Both the position numbers and the translations under genes were made by a program. The notes under the pieces were generated by a model, which saw only the letters and a program-made list of their open reading frames with translations, made no database searches and had not been told where the DNA came from. Of a stretch of DNA of 64,000 nt, positions 49,406-58,170 are shown piece by piece. The first letter of the stretch is position 1; each line of letters begins with the position of its first letter. The DNA is from JAFMJV01 sp034436555 (lineage in GTDB: Bacteria > Chloroflexota > Limnocylindria > Limnocylindrales > CSP1-4), in contig DAOTUU010000027.1 in assembly GCA_034436555.1 (NCBI GenBank), forward strand, positions 1-64,000, given 5' to 3'.

Positions 49406-50178
49406 CCGGCGCGAGTGCGGCGCCGCTCGCAGGTCGCACCGCGCTCGTCACGGGCGGCGCGCGCGGCATCGGCCGGGCGATCTGCACCGGGCTCGCGGCG
49501 GCCGGCGCCGCGGTCTGCGTCAACTACGCGTCCCGCTCGGACGAGGCGGACCGGACCGTCGGGCTCATCACGGATGCGGGCGGCCGGGCCGTCGCGCATC
49601 GCGCGGACGTGGCGATCGCGGCGGAGGTGGATGGGCTGGTCGCCGCGACCGTGGAGCGGTACGGCGGCCTGGACATCGTGGTCAACAACGCGGCCATCAC
49701 CGATGCTCATCGCGCCTGGACGGCGGTCACCGAGGAGGCCTGGGACCGAGCCATGGCGGTCAACCTCAAGGGCTGCTTCCTGACGTTCCGGGCGGCCCAC
49801 CGCCACCTGGTCGCGGGCGGTCGCGGCCGGGTCATCAACATCTCCTCGGTCACGTTCCTCACCGGCCAGGGACACCTCCTGGACTACGTCTCCAGCAAGG
49901 GCGGCATGGTCGGCTTCACCCGGACGCTGGCGCGCGAGGTGGGCCGCGACGGCATCACGGTCAACGCCATCACGCCCGGCGCCATCCTCACCGAGGCGGA
50001 GGTCGCGATGTTCCCGGACCAGGAGCGGGTCGCGGCGGACATGGCCAGGCTCCAGTCGCTGCCGCGCCGCGGTCTGCCGGACGACATCGCCAACGGCGTC
50101 GTCTTCCTGGCGGGCGACGGGGCGTCGTTCATCACCGGTCAGACGCTCAACATCGACGGCGGCTGGGCGATGCACTGA
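49402..50178 (+). CDS. SDR-family oxidoreductase, FabG-like
   Basis: A 258-residue classical short-chain dehydrogenase starting at ATG 49,402 in an ATGA overlap. Motifs are VTGGARGIGRAICTG, VNYASRSDEADRT (a basic residue after the second strand, suggesting NADP), IVVNNAAITDA, INISSVTFLTG and the Tyr/Lys in LDYVSSKGGMVGF. It lacks the insert seen in the two other SDRs of the cluster and belongs to the 3-oxoacyl-reductase/glucose-dehydrogenase-like group. It is the last gene of the rightward operon and ends 11 nt from a convergent gene. Confidence 0.9.
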   Translation: MTGASAAPLAGRTALVTGGARGIGRAICTGLAAAGAAVCVNYASRSDEADRTVGLITDAGGRAVAHRADVAIAAEVDGLVAATVERYGGLDIVVNNAAITDAHRAWTAVTEEAWDRAMAVNLKGCFLTFRAAHRHLVAGGRGRVINISSVTFLTGQGHLLDYVSSKGGMVGFTRTLAREVGRDGITVNAITPGAILTEAEVAMFPDQERVAADMARLQSLPRRGLPDDIANGVVFLAGDGASFITGQTLNIDGGWAMH

Positions 50179-50189
50179 CCGCTCGAGGG

Positions 50190-51308
50190 TCAGCAGGCCA
50201 CCAGCAGCGGCGCCCCCAGCGCCCGCGGATCCACGGTGATGCCCAGGCCCGGACCGTCCGGGACCGGGCCCTGGCCGCCCGCGGACCGGGGCGCGTACCC
50301 CGCCACGTGCTCCTGGGTCCAGTCGTTCATGAACGAGACCGCGAACAGCGCCTCCGGAGGGACCGCGGCCGCCAGATGCGCCACGGCGGCGGACACGATG
50401 TCGCCGCCCCACGAATCCTCGATCGTGAGCCGGATGCCGAGGGCCACGGCGGCATCGCGGATGAGCCTGGCGGGCGTCAGCCCCCCCACCCGGCCGATCT
50501 TGAGGTTGACGTGATCCATCGCCTCCAGGGCGACGGCGCGCGTGAACACTCCCAGGTCCGTGATGACCTCGTCGAGCACCATCGGCAGCGACGTGACATG
50601 GCGCACCGCGAGGCACTCGTCCAGCGTGGGGCAGGGCTGCTCCAGGCGGTAGCGGGGCAGGTCGCACATCATGCCGGCCGCGAGGATCGCGTCCTGGCGC
50701 CGCCAGCCGCCGTTCGCGTCGCCCAGGATCTCATCCTCCGGGTCGGTCGCCGCCACCACGGCCGCGGCGCGGACGGCATCCTCGGCGGGCGCGCCGCCCA
50801 GCTTGAGCTGGAAGCGGTGGACCCCCGCCGCGCGCTCGCGCTCCACGGCCGCGGCCATCGCCTGGGGCGGCCCCAGCGGGATCGCCACGTACAGCGGCAG
50901 CGCGGCCTGCGCCCGGCCCCCGAGCAGGGACCACAGAGGCACCCCGAGGGAGCGCGCCCAGGCGTCCCAGCACGCCATGTCCAGCGCGGAACGCGCCTCC
51001 GGGTGACCCCGCAGCGCACGCTCCATGCGGGCCGCGATGCCCGCGCCGTCGGCCAGGTCGGCGCCGATGAGGGCGGGTGCCAGCACCCCCAGCGCCGCAC
51101 GCACGCCGTCCGCGTGGGCCGGCAGGTAGGTCGGGCCCAGCGGGCACGCCTCTCCGTATCCGATCGCCCCGTCGGCGGTGATGACCCGGACCACGGTCGA
51201 GGCCAGCGCGTCGATCACGCGGCCGCCGGACATCACGTAGCTGCCGTGGGCATACCGCAGCGTGTAGCCGTGGACCTCGATCCGCTCGATCGTCGTGGCG
51301 CGTCCCAT
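50190..51308 (-). CDS. enolase-superfamily enzyme, cis-3-hydroxyproline dehydratase-like
   Basis: A 372-residue MR/MLE protein starting at ATG 51,308 behind GAGGGAG. SYVMSGGRVIDALASTVVRV, then ACPLGPTYLPAHADGVRAAL near the N-terminus, and FQLKLGG (KxK) in the barrel fit the muconate-lactonising subgroup that contains cis-3-hydroxy-L-proline dehydratases, as I remember it. Metal ligands are in LGDANGGW (Asp), YRLEQPC (Glu) and MVLDEVI (Asp), and the second base is in VNLKIGRVGG (Lys). LTIEDSWGGDIVSAAV is also typical. It faces the rightward operon and lacks a copy of the shared operator, so its regulation may differ. Confidence 0.82.
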   Translation of the reverse strand: MGRATTIERIEVHGYTLRYAHGSYVMSGGRVIDALASTVVRVITADGAIGYGEACPLGPTYLPAHADGVRAALGVLAPALIGADLADGAGIAARMERALRGHPEARSALDMACWDAWARSLGVPLWSLLGGRAQAALPLYVAIPLGPPQAMAAAVERERAAGVHRFQLKLGGAPAEDAVRAAAVVAATDPEDEILGDANGGWRRQDAILAAGMMCDLPRYRLEQPCPTLDECLAVRHVTSLPMVLDEVITDLGVFTRAVALEAMDHVNLKIGRVGGLTPARLIRDAAVALGIRLTIEDSWGGDIVSAAVAHLAAAVPPEALFAVSFMNDWTQEHVAGYAPRSAGGQGPVPDGPGLGITVDPRALGAPLLVAC

Positions 51309-51451
51309 CGTCAGGCTCCCTCGTCCCGCTCCACCGCGACCGAGGATCCCTCGGCGGGCGTCGGTGTGGTCGCGGTCGTTCGCATCATGCCGTCATGGTC
51401 TTCCATCCGACGCGACACGGCATCGGCGGTCCGCGCGTCCCGGCCGACGGG

Positions 51452-53428
51452 TCAGCCGAGGACGGACATCCGCGGTGGCGGTGCGGTCTCCGCGCTGCGC
51501 AGTCGGCCCACGCGGGACCCGCCCGCCCGCTTCACGCCATACATCGCCGCGTCGGCCGCGCGCAGCAGGGCGGCCGCGGTCCGCCCGTCCGTCGGGTGCA
51601 CCGCGAGGCCGACCGAGCAGGAGACGCGCCCCTCGGTGCCGTCCGAGAGCGGGTGGGCGTACCCTCGGATGCCCTTCACGACGCGGTCGGCGACGTGGCG
51701 CGCCGCGTCCTCCTGCGTGTCGGGCATGAGGATCACGAACTCGTCTCCTCCGTAGCGAGCCACCACGTCGTTCGTGCGCACGGTCTGCTTCAGCATCGCG
51801 GCGACGTTGCGCAGCACGCGATCGCCGTCGGCATGGCCGTGACGGTCGTTGATGAGCTTGAACCCGTCGAGGTCGATCATCAGCACGCTCAGGGATGCGC
51901 CGGTGCGTCCGCTGCGCGCCACCTCCTGCTTCAGACGCTCCTGGAGGTAGCGGTGATTGGTCACGCCCGTGACCTGGTCGATGTCCGCCGCGGTGCGCAG
52001 CGCCGCCATGAGGCGGGCGTTCTCCAGCGCCGCGGCCGCGTGGTTCGCCATGGCGGCATACAGCTCCACCTCGTCGGCGGACGGCTTCTGGACCTTCGCG
52101 CACGCCAGTTCCGCGACGCCCACGACGCGCCCGGCGACCGTGAGCGGCAGCAGCAGCACGCAGGCCGCGTCCCACGCCTGGAGCATCGCCCGCTCGGCGA
52201 CGCTGCGGTCGAGGTCGTGGATGGACAGCATGCGCCTGCGCCCGTCGAGCAGCACGTCATGCCCCGCCGGATAGGCCGTGGCCTCCACGACGCCCATCGC
52301 CAGTCGGCCGTCCGCCGGTCCGTCGGTCGCCAGCACCTCCAGCCGACCCCCGGCGGCGTCCCAGCGCGCGACCGCGCACCCATCGGCGCGGGCGGCCCGC
52401 CGGAGCGTGGGCACGAGGGTCGCCGCGAGGGTGGTCTCATCGGTGGCGACGGTGCCCGCCTGGCCGATGTCGAGCAGCGCCCGCAGCTCCTCCAGGAGCC
52501 GATCGCGACCGGCCAGCAGGCGGGCGTTCTCGACCGCCACCGCGACCTGGTCCGCGAGGACCTCCAGCAGTCGCAGGTCATCGTCGGTGAACATCCCGAG
52601 CCCGAGTCGGGACAGCGTGATCACGCCGATCGTCGCCGCATCGTGGCGCATCGGCACGAGCAGCATCGACTCCTCGTCGATGTGCGGCGTGTCCGGGATG
52701 TCCACCGCGCGCGCGTCCGCCGCCACGTCGCGCACCACCAGCGGTCGGCCGGATGCGGCGACGAGGCCGGTCAGCCCCTCGCCCACCTGGGAGCGCAGGC
52801 CCTCGACGGTCTCCCCGTCATACAGCTGCGTGTGGCTCCGGAAGGCGACCGCGTGGAGCGTCTGACCGTCGTCACCGAGCAGGTGGACGCGGATGTTGTC
52901 GTACGGGATCACCAGCCGGGTCTCGCTGCACAGCGCCTCGGTGATGGCGCTCACCGAGGTGATCCGGGTGAGCTGTGCGGCCACGCGCTGCACGGCCTCC
53001 AGCTGGCGGGACCAGACCGCGGCGCGACTGGGCCCGCCGTCGGCGACGAGCCGCCCGGTGAGCTGCCGAGCCACCAGCCGGACCATGGCTCGGTCGTCGT
53101 CGCTGAACGGCTCCTGGCGGCTGCGGGCCAGGCGCAGGATCGCGCCACGCTCGTCGGGCACGCTGACGAGCATCGTGACCGCGCTGCGCGGCGTCGTCCG
53201 CTCGCCCCCGAACAGGCGCGGTCTGACCCGGCGGGCGCCGTGGTGGACACTGGTCGCCGCGTCGGCGTAGACACCGTCCCCCCCGGCGATCTGGAGCGTG
53301 ACGCCGAGATCCGCATCGACCGCGGCCGCCAGCTCCGACAGGACGCCGACCAGGTGCCGGGCCATCTCGTCCGGCCCATCGTCGGGCGGCGCGTCCGGCG
53401 AGTCCGCGAGCGGGGCGGGCTCCACCAT
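51452..53428 (-). CDS. diguanylate cyclase with multiple GAF domains
   Basis: A 658-residue signalling protein. Three GAF-like sensor domains can be traced, at about residues 20-145, 155-310 (ITEALCSETRLVIPYDNIRV, EGLTGLVAASGRPLVVRDVA) and 325-475 (GQAGTVATDETTLAATLVPT). A GGDEF domain of about 165 residues follows: SVLMIDLDGFKLINDRHGHA and RYGGDEFVILMPD with an intact GGDEF motif. No EAL or REC domain is seen, and no inhibitory RxxD is obvious. It should synthesise cyclic di-GMP in response to small ligands or redox state. The start shares one base with the stop of the upstream DUF5317 gene. Confidence 0.93.
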   Translation of the reverse strand: MVEPAPLADSPDAPPDDGPDEMARHLVGVLSELAAAVDADLGVTLQIAGGDGVYADAATSVHHGARRVRPRLFGGERTTPRSAVTMLVSVPDERGAILRLARSRQEPFSDDDRAMVRLVARQLTGRLVADGGPSRAAVWSRQLEAVQRVAAQLTRITSVSAITEALCSETRLVIPYDNIRVHLLGDDGQTLHAVAFRSHTQLYDGETVEGLRSQVGEGLTGLVAASGRPLVVRDVAADARAVDIPDTPHIDEESMLLVPMRHDAATIGVITLSRLGLGMFTDDDLRLLEVLADQVAVAVENARLLAGRDRLLEELRALLDIGQAGTVATDETTLAATLVPTLRRAARADGCAVARWDAAGGRLEVLATDGPADGRLAMGVVEATAYPAGHDVLLDGRRRMLSIHDLDRSVAERAMLQAWDAACVLLLPLTVAGRVVGVAELACAKVQKPSADEVELYAAMANHAAAALENARLMAALRTAADIDQVTGVTNHRYLQERLKQEVARSGRTGASLSVLMIDLDGFKLINDRHGHADGDRVLRNVAAMLKQTVRTNDVVARYGGDEFVILMPDTQEDAARHVADRVVKGIRGYAHPLSDGTEGRVSCSVGLAVHPTDGRTAAALLRAADAAMYGVKRAGGSRVGRLRSAETAPPPRMSVLG

Positions 53429-54009
53429 CAGCCCACCATCGGGCGGGCGGATGTGCGGACCCGGCCCGCCGTGGTGTCGGCGCTGCGCATCCGACGCACG
53501 AGGAACAGGACGGCGCCGACCGCGATGAGCACGTCACCCACCGAGAACACGTTGGCGAGCGGCAGCGGTCGCGGGAACACGAAGATGTCGCCCAGCGCCG
53601 GGAAGGCGGTGGTCGGGCCGATCAGCTGGGAGTTGGTGTAGTCGTCGACCGGCAGCGCGGCCACGCCGTTGAGCTGCATCCAGGCGTCCGGCGACGATGG
53701 CATGTAGCCGCCGTTGGTCACGATGGCGATCAGGTTGAGACCGGCACCCAGCGCCAGGACCCACATTCCCGGCAGCCGGACGTTGGCGAGCAGCGCGACC
53801 AGCACCGCGACCGTCGAACCGACGTACAGAATCGGCCCGGCATCCCCGATCCGCTCGGTCACCGGCGCGGAGAACAGGACCAGCTGGAACAGCAGCCCGG
53901 CGAGCGCCAGCGGCATCAGCCGGAATCGGGTCGCGCTCAGGCCGTCCATCCGGCCACCCGACAGCCAGCCGATCAGCAGGCCCGCGGCGATGGCGTACAG
54001 CAGCAGCAT
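53428..54009 (-). CDS. DUF5317 family membrane protein
   Basis: A 193-residue membrane protein starting at ATG 54,009. About five hydrophobic segments are present (LLLYAIAAGLLIGWLSGG, LMPLALAGLLFQLVLFSA, YVGSTVAVLVALLANVRLPG, MWVLALGAGLNLIAIVTNGG, VFSVGDVLIAVGAVLFLVRR). The conserved NLIAIVTNGGYMPSS and LGDIFVFPRPLPLANVFSVG match DUF5317, a family of unknown function common in Chloroflexota and Firmicutes, often beside signalling genes. Its stop is coupled to the GAF-GGDEF start, so it may be the membrane part of that pathway. Confidence 0.8.
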   Translation of the reverse strand: MLLLYAIAAGLLIGWLSGGRMDGLSATRFRLMPLALAGLLFQLVLFSAPVTERIGDAGPILYVGSTVAVLVALLANVRLPGMWVLALGAGLNLIAIVTNGGYMPSSPDAWMQLNGVAALPVDDYTNSQLIGPTTAFPALGDIFVFPRPLPLANVFSVGDVLIAVGAVLFLVRRMRSADTTAGRVRTSARPMVG

Positions 54010-54029
54010 CGGATGCTCCAGACAATGGA

Positions 54030-54057
54030 CGACGGCTCGCCCGAGAGCGAGCCGTCG
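54030..54057 (-). other. strong 11-bp hairpin in the DUF5317 5' leader
   Basis: CGACGGCTCGC and its complement close a 6-nt loop 20 nt upstream of the DUF5317 start. No U-run follows on the minus strand, so it is not a standard terminator. It may cap RNA from the upstream 27-residue ORF or influence translation. Confidence 0.6.
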
Positions 54058-54124
54058 CGGCGTTCAGGTCGGCGGCAGCGGCTGCGATCCGGCCGCCGCT
54101 CCAGTCAGGTGGCCAGCGGCCGGA

Positions 54125-54208
54125 TCACCAGCGGAAGGGCGCGGCCAGCGTGAGGACGAAGGCGGCCAGCACGGTCACCTGGAGTGCGATGGAGGTCAGG
54201 CGCTTCAT
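54125..54208 (-). CDS. 27-residue single-pass membrane peptide
   Basis: A short frame starts at ATG 54,208 with CGGAG about 8 nt upstream. It encodes a basic start (MKRLTS), one hydrophobic helix (IALQVTVLAAFVLTLAAP) and the end FRW. The layout is that of a genuine small membrane peptide, and similar peptides precede DUF5317-type genes as far as I remember, but I cannot confirm conservation. It is on the same strand as the DUF5317 and GGDEF genes, separated from them by the hairpin. Confidence 0.45.
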   Translation of the reverse strand: MKRLTSIALQVTVLAAFVLTLAAPFRW

Positions 54209-54381
54209 GGTTCGGACTCCGATAGGCACGGGTGGGATCCCGTTGGACGGCGGGGCGAGTGCTCGGGGCTCGGTCGGGGTTCCATCCCGACATCGCCCAT
54301 CCTGTCCGCGCCGGGTCCGCCCCTCCATGACCAGTTCGTACCATGACCGTCGCCGCGGCGCGCCGGGACGCGGTGCGGTCG

Positions 54382-54387
54382 TATCCT
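54382..54387 (+). promoter_or_regulatory. leaderless-type -10 element (TATCCT)
   Basis: TATCCT ends 6 nt before ATG 54,394 and argues for that start over the upstream in-frame ATG at 54,343. Confidence 0.5.
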
Positions 54388-54393
54388 GCCCGG

Positions 54394-54981
54394 ATGCAGG
54401 ACGACCACCTTCTCGAGACGAGCGTGGACAGCCGCGTGCTGCACCGCGGCCGCTATGTCACGTTCCGCCAGGAGACCATCGAGGATGCTCGCGGCGCCCG
54501 ACACACGCGCGACTGGGTGGAGCATCCCGGGGCGGTCGCGATCGTGCCGATCCACGAGGGCCGCGTCCTGCTGGTGCGCCAGTTCCGCACACCCGCTCGT
54601 CGCGTGCTGCTGGAGATCCCCGCGGGCACGCTCGATCGGACCGCGGACGGTTCGATCGAGAATCCCGATGAGGCGGCGCCGCGGGAGCTGGGCGAGGAGA
54701 CCGGCCACACCGCGGGCGAGTGGCGCAAGCTCGGCGCGTTCTTCCCGGCACCGGGCTTCGCGGGCGAGTTCATGCACCTGTACCTCGCGACGCGCCTGAC
54801 GCCCATCGCGGACTATCAGGGCCCGGAGCCTGACGAGCGGATCGACGTGGTGCGGCTGCCCGTCGAGCACGCCCTCGCGATGGCCGACCGGGGTGAGATC
54901 GAGGACGCCAAGACCCTCCTGGGCCTGTTCTGGCTGGATCGTCTGCGCGCCACGGGGGCACTCGACGTCCAGGGTCAGTGA
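54394..54981 (+). CDS. NUDIX hydrolase, ADP-ribose pyrophosphatase-like
   Basis: A 195-residue NUDIX enzyme. The ATG at 54,394 is preferred because of the TATCCT box 6 nt before it. The core has GAVAIVPIHEGRVLLVRQFR, IPAGTLDRTADGS and the NUDIX box read across AAPRELGEETGHTAGEWRKL (REx2EExGx). LGAFFPAPGFAGEFMHLYLA after the box is typical of ADP-ribose pyrophosphatases, which split ADP-ribose to AMP and ribose 5-phosphate. The convergent nicotinate phosphoribosyltransferase gene 90 nt downstream gives a mild NAD-metabolism context. Confidence 0.9.
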   Translation: MQDDHLLETSVDSRVLHRGRYVTFRQETIEDARGARHTRDWVEHPGAVAIVPIHEGRVLLVRQFRTPARRVLLEIPAGTLDRTADGSIENPDEAAPRELGEETGHTAGEWRKLGAFFPAPGFAGEFMHLYLATRLTPIADYQGPEPDERIDVVRLPVEHALAMADRGEIEDAKTLLGLFWLDRLRATGALDVQGQ

Positions 54982-55072
54982 GGGTGTGGGATATCAGGCC
55001 GCTGGCGCCTCGCGCGCCAGCGTCGGTCGTGTCGCGCGAGCGCTGCTCCCGCGCACCCTGCGAGGCGCCCGG

Positions 55073-56116
55073 TCAGCCGCCTGACGCGAGCCAGGTGGCC
55101 AGGTCCACCCGCGCGAGCCGCGGACTGTCCGTCCGACCCGGGATCCGGCCACGCTTGGCGATGGGCCGACCGTCGATCTCCTTGAGGTCGCCCGTGAAGT
55201 CGATGGGCGTCGCGCCCGAGATGTAGGAGCCCACGGCGAACGAGTCGACCGGGGCGCCGGCATCCTTGAAGTAGCGAATCCGGTCCGGCGACAGCCCTCC
55301 CGACACGATGATGCGCACATGCCGGTAGCCCGCCTGGTCAAGGCGCGCCCGGATCTCCAGCACCAGGTCCGCGGTCACCCGGCCACGCTCGGAGGGCGTG
55401 TCGAGGCGGATGCCATACAGCCGGTCACCCAGGGCGTTGGCCACCCGCAGCGCCTCCTCCGCCTCGTCCTTGAAGGTGTCGATGAGCACGATGCGGGGCA
55501 CGTCCGCAGACAGGTGGCGGTCAAACGCCTCCGCGGCCCGCACGGTGTCCCCGAAGATGAGCACGAGCGAATGGGGCATCGTGCCCGTGGGCGCGAGGCC
55601 CGCCAGGCGGGCACCGGCGGGGGTGGAGGCGCCCACGCAGCCACCCACGATCGCGGCGTAGTCCAGGGAGTCCGTGACGCCGGGGTGGACGTGCCTCGCG
55701 CCGAAGCTGATGACCGGCTCCGGCGACGCGACCTCCACGCACTCGCGCGCGGCCGTGGCCCAACCGGTCAGCTGCGCCATCATGCCCAGGATCGCGGTCT
55801 CGTACAGCCCGAACCGGCGATAGCGCGCGGTGATCCGGAGGACGACCTCCTTGGACGAGAACAGGTCGCCGTCGGACAGGGCCTCCACGACGCCCTCGCC
55901 CTCCGGCGCGTCCCCCAGCACATGCGCCAGGAGCACCTTCGCCTCGTCGATGCCGCACAGCACCCCGGGCTGGCGCGCGAACACCTCCATCGTCACGACC
56001 GGGTCCATGCCCTCCTCGGCCAGGATCTCCTCCGCGCGCGCGAAATAGACATCCGCCGAGTCGCCGGTGAGGATGGCGTGAGACGGGTGGCGACGCAGCA
56101 TGACCGGGCGTTCCAT
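55073..56116 (-). CDS. pncB: nicotinate phosphoribosyltransferase
   Basis: A 347-residue enzyme that condenses nicotinate with PRPP to make nicotinate mononucleotide, a step in NAD salvage. The ATG at 56,116 has GGGGAG upstream and a TACACT box at 56,171-56,176; an inner ATG five codons later is also possible. Landmarks are GDSADVYFARAEEIL, FGARHVHPGVTDSLDYAAIV, GTMPHSLVLIFGD, RIVLIDTFKDEAEEAL, GIRLDTPSERG and IIVSGGLSPDRIRYFKDAGA. These agree with the short archaeal/Thermoplasma-type NAPRTase form, shorter than the E. coli enzyme. It is monocistronic by appearance. Confidence 0.92.
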   Translation of the reverse strand: MERPVMLRRHPSHAILTGDSADVYFARAEEILAEEGMDPVVTMEVFARQPGVLCGIDEAKVLLAHVLGDAPEGEGVVEALSDGDLFSSKEVVLRITARYRRFGLYETAILGMMAQLTGWATAARECVEVASPEPVISFGARHVHPGVTDSLDYAAIVGGCVGASTPAGARLAGLAPTGTMPHSLVLIFGDTVRAAEAFDRHLSADVPRIVLIDTFKDEAEEALRVANALGDRLYGIRLDTPSERGRVTADLVLEIRARLDQAGYRHVRIIVSGGLSPDRIRYFKDAGAPVDSFAVGSYISGATPIDFTGDLKEIDGRPIAKRGRIPGRTDSPRLARVDLATWLASGG

Positions 56117-56194
56117 CGGACGCGGTCCACTCCCCTGTGATGGCGGTGCGGCCCCGCCGGACTGGGGCCGAGTGTACCAGCAGGCGAGACCCTC

Positions 56195-56752
56195 TCAGGC
56201 GGTCGGCGGAGCGATCGCCGGTCCGGCCGGCCCCTGGTCGGGCGTCCGCTCCGCGACCGCGGCTGCCAGCTCCGCGAGGTCAGACGCGTACCGGGTCAGG
56301 AGCCCCTCGTCGCGCGACGGGCGCACCGGAACCGGGGCGCGCTTCGCTCCCGGGTGCAGCCAGGGAAGCGAGTCATCCAACAGCAGGTCACACACCGTCA
56401 CGAGGCGCGCCAGCGTCCGCCCCAGGGCGTCGCGGTCCAGGTGATCCACCGCCAGCTCGCTGGTCAGGACGGGCCGCTCATCGGGGGAGATGGCGAACTT
56501 CACGAACGGCAGCTCGTCGTTCCAGCGGAGCAGCCTGCGGTAGGAGACGCGGAAGGAGTCATTGATGGGCGGTGCGTAGTGGACCCAGCAGACGAGCGCC
56601 AGCGCCGGGTCGAGGATGAGCGTCACGCGCAGGTCATGTCGCCTCAGCCCGTCGATCCGGAGATCCCAGCTGGTGATGCCGTCGCGCTCGTCCCGATCGA
56701 TGGGCACGAGATCCAGCCAGGACAGCCAGCCGTCGACGGCGGCCGCGTCCAC
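56195..56752 (-). CDS. YbjN-like hypothetical protein
   Basis: A 185-residue soluble protein starting at GTG 56,752, 7 nt after the glgC stop. The pattern TSWDLRIDGLRRHDLRVTLI, LALVCWVHYAPPI, VSYRRLLRWNDELPFVKFAI and VLTSELAVDHLDRDALGRTL is that of the YbjN/type-III-chaperone-like fold: strand-rich, with a helix that starts RxxLRWN. Such proteins are regulators or chaperones of unclear role. The C-terminal tail is Ala/Pro-rich. Co-transcription with glgC is likely. Confidence 0.7.
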   Translation of the reverse strand: MDAAAVDGWLSWLDLVPIDRDERDGITSWDLRIDGLRRHDLRVTLILDPALALVCWVHYAPPINDSFRVSYRRLLRWNDELPFVKFAISPDERPVLTSELAVDHLDRDALGRTLARLVTVCDLLLDDSLPWLHPGAKRAPVPVRPSRDEGLLTRYASDLAELAAAVAERTPDQGPAGPAIAPPTA

Positions 56753-56759
56753 CCGATGG

Positions 56760-58163
56760 TCAGCGATCGATCGTGCCCGCGCCCGCCGCGCGCCTCCGGC
56801 CGCCCGCGCCCTCCCCGGCCGCGCCGAGTGATGCCGCGCTCAGGGGTGCCGCGGTCCGATCGCCCGACCCGGACACGCCCGTCGCGGGGGCGCCCGTCCG
56901 GCGCGTCGGGCGCCGGGTCTCCACGCTGCCGCCGCTCTTGATGGTCTTGGTGGTGAAATCGGACGGGCGGACGCCCTCGCCGATGCGCACGTTGCGGCCG
57001 ATGCGAGCCCCGGCGGGGATGATCGCCCGCTTGCCCACGAGCGTGATTCCCGTGTTCAGGCGCGTGGGCTCCATCCGATTGGGCGTGTCGAAGTCCGTGC
57101 CCGTGCCCACGATCGCGTTCGGACCGACCGAGACCTCCTTGTCCAGGATCGACCGGTCCACGACCGCTCCCGCCCGGATGTGGGCGTCGAACATGATCAC
57201 GGAATCGCGCACGATGGCCCCCGGGTCCACGCGCACGCCGGGCGACAGCACCGAGTGCTCCACGGTGCCCGCGACCAGGCAGCCGTGCGAGATGAGGCTG
57301 CGGTGCACGCTCGCGGTGGGGCCGATGCGCGCGGGGGCGCGCTCCTCGGAACGGGTGTGGATGACCCAGTCGCGGTCGTACAGGTCCAGCGGCGGATGGT
57401 CGTCCAGCAGCTCCATCTGTGCCTGCCAGTAGCTCTCCACGGTGCCCACGTCCTGCCAGTACCCGTCGAAGCGGTGTCCGTAGACGCGCGCGCCGCCGTC
57501 GAGCATGGCGGGGATGACGTTGCCCCCGAAGTCGCTCCGATCCTCCGTCAACCAGTGCAGCAGGGCGCGCTTGGAGAACACGTAGATGCCCAGGCTCGCC
57601 AGGTCGCTCCTGGGCTGCTTGGGCTTCTCCTGCCATTCGGTGACCGCGTCATTCTCGTCCAGGGCGAGGATGCCGAAGCGATGCGCCTCCCCGATGGGCA
57701 CGCGCTTCACGGCGATCGTGACGTCTGCACGCTTGCGCCGGTGCTGGGCGATGAACGGCAGGTAGTCCATCTTGTAGATGTGGTCGCCGGCCAGCACGAG
57801 GATGGTGTCCGACGCGGACTCCTCGATGGTCCGGATGTTCTGGAGCACGGCGTCCGCGGTGCCCCGATACCACTCCGCGGCCCGGTTGCGCGCGATGTAC
57901 GGCTGCATCAGACGGATGCCACCCGAGCTCCGGTCCAGGTCCCAGGGCCGGCCGGCGCCGATGTGGTCGTTCAGCGAGCGGGGGTTGTACTGCGTCAGGA
58001 CGATGACGTCGTTGATGTCCGAGTTGACGCAGTTGCTGAGCGTGAAGTCGATGATCCGATACTTGCCCGCGAAGGGAACCGCGGGCTTGGCGCGGACGCC
58101 GGACAGGATCGAGAGTCGCTCGCCCTCGCCGCCGGCGAGGACGATGGCCGTGGTGCGCTTCAC
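56760..58163 (-). CDS. glgC: glucose-1-phosphate adenylyltransferase
   Basis: A 467-residue enzyme making ADP-glucose for glycogen synthesis. I use GTG 58,163, because TAGCAT ends 7 nt before it; GTG 58,169 would sit 1 nt from that box. Motifs are AIVLAGGEGERLSILSGVRA, KPAVPFAGKYRIIDFTLSNC, WYRGTADAVLQNI, VLAGDHIYKMDY, FGGNVIPAML and DGYWQDVGTVESYW, followed by a left-handed beta-helix with hexapeptides. The C-terminal 50 residues (after IKSGGSVETRR) are a Gly/Ala/Arg-rich tail absent from most homologues. It forms an operon with the YbjN-like gene. Confidence 0.95.
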   Translation of the reverse strand: MKRTTAIVLAGGEGERLSILSGVRAKPAVPFAGKYRIIDFTLSNCVNSDINDVIVLTQYNPRSLNDHIGAGRPWDLDRSSGGIRLMQPYIARNRAAEWYRGTADAVLQNIRTIEESASDTILVLAGDHIYKMDYLPFIAQHRRKRADVTIAVKRVPIGEAHRFGILALDENDAVTEWQEKPKQPRSDLASLGIYVFSKRALLHWLTEDRSDFGGNVIPAMLDGGARVYGHRFDGYWQDVGTVESYWQAQMELLDDHPPLDLYDRDWVIHTRSEERAPARIGPTASVHRSLISHGCLVAGTVEHSVLSPGVRVDPGAIVRDSVIMFDAHIRAGAVVDRSILDKEVSVGPNAIVGTGTDFDTPNRMEPTRLNTGITLVGKRAIIPAGARIGRNVRIGEGVRPSDFTTKTIKSGGSVETRRPTRRTGAPATGVSGSGDRTAAPLSAASLGAAGEGAGGRRRAAGAGTIDR

Positions 58164-58170
58164 GTGCACG

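Noticed and set aside
51395..53641. A 748-codon plus-strand frame opposite the GAF-GGDEF gene.
   Set aside because: The minus strand carries an intact GGDEF motif and GAF domains. The plus-strand frame has no recognisable domain.
54030..54057. A Rho-independent terminator or riboswitch.
   Set aside because: The stem is strong, but no U-run follows on the relevant strand and there is no further conserved structure to support a riboswitch.
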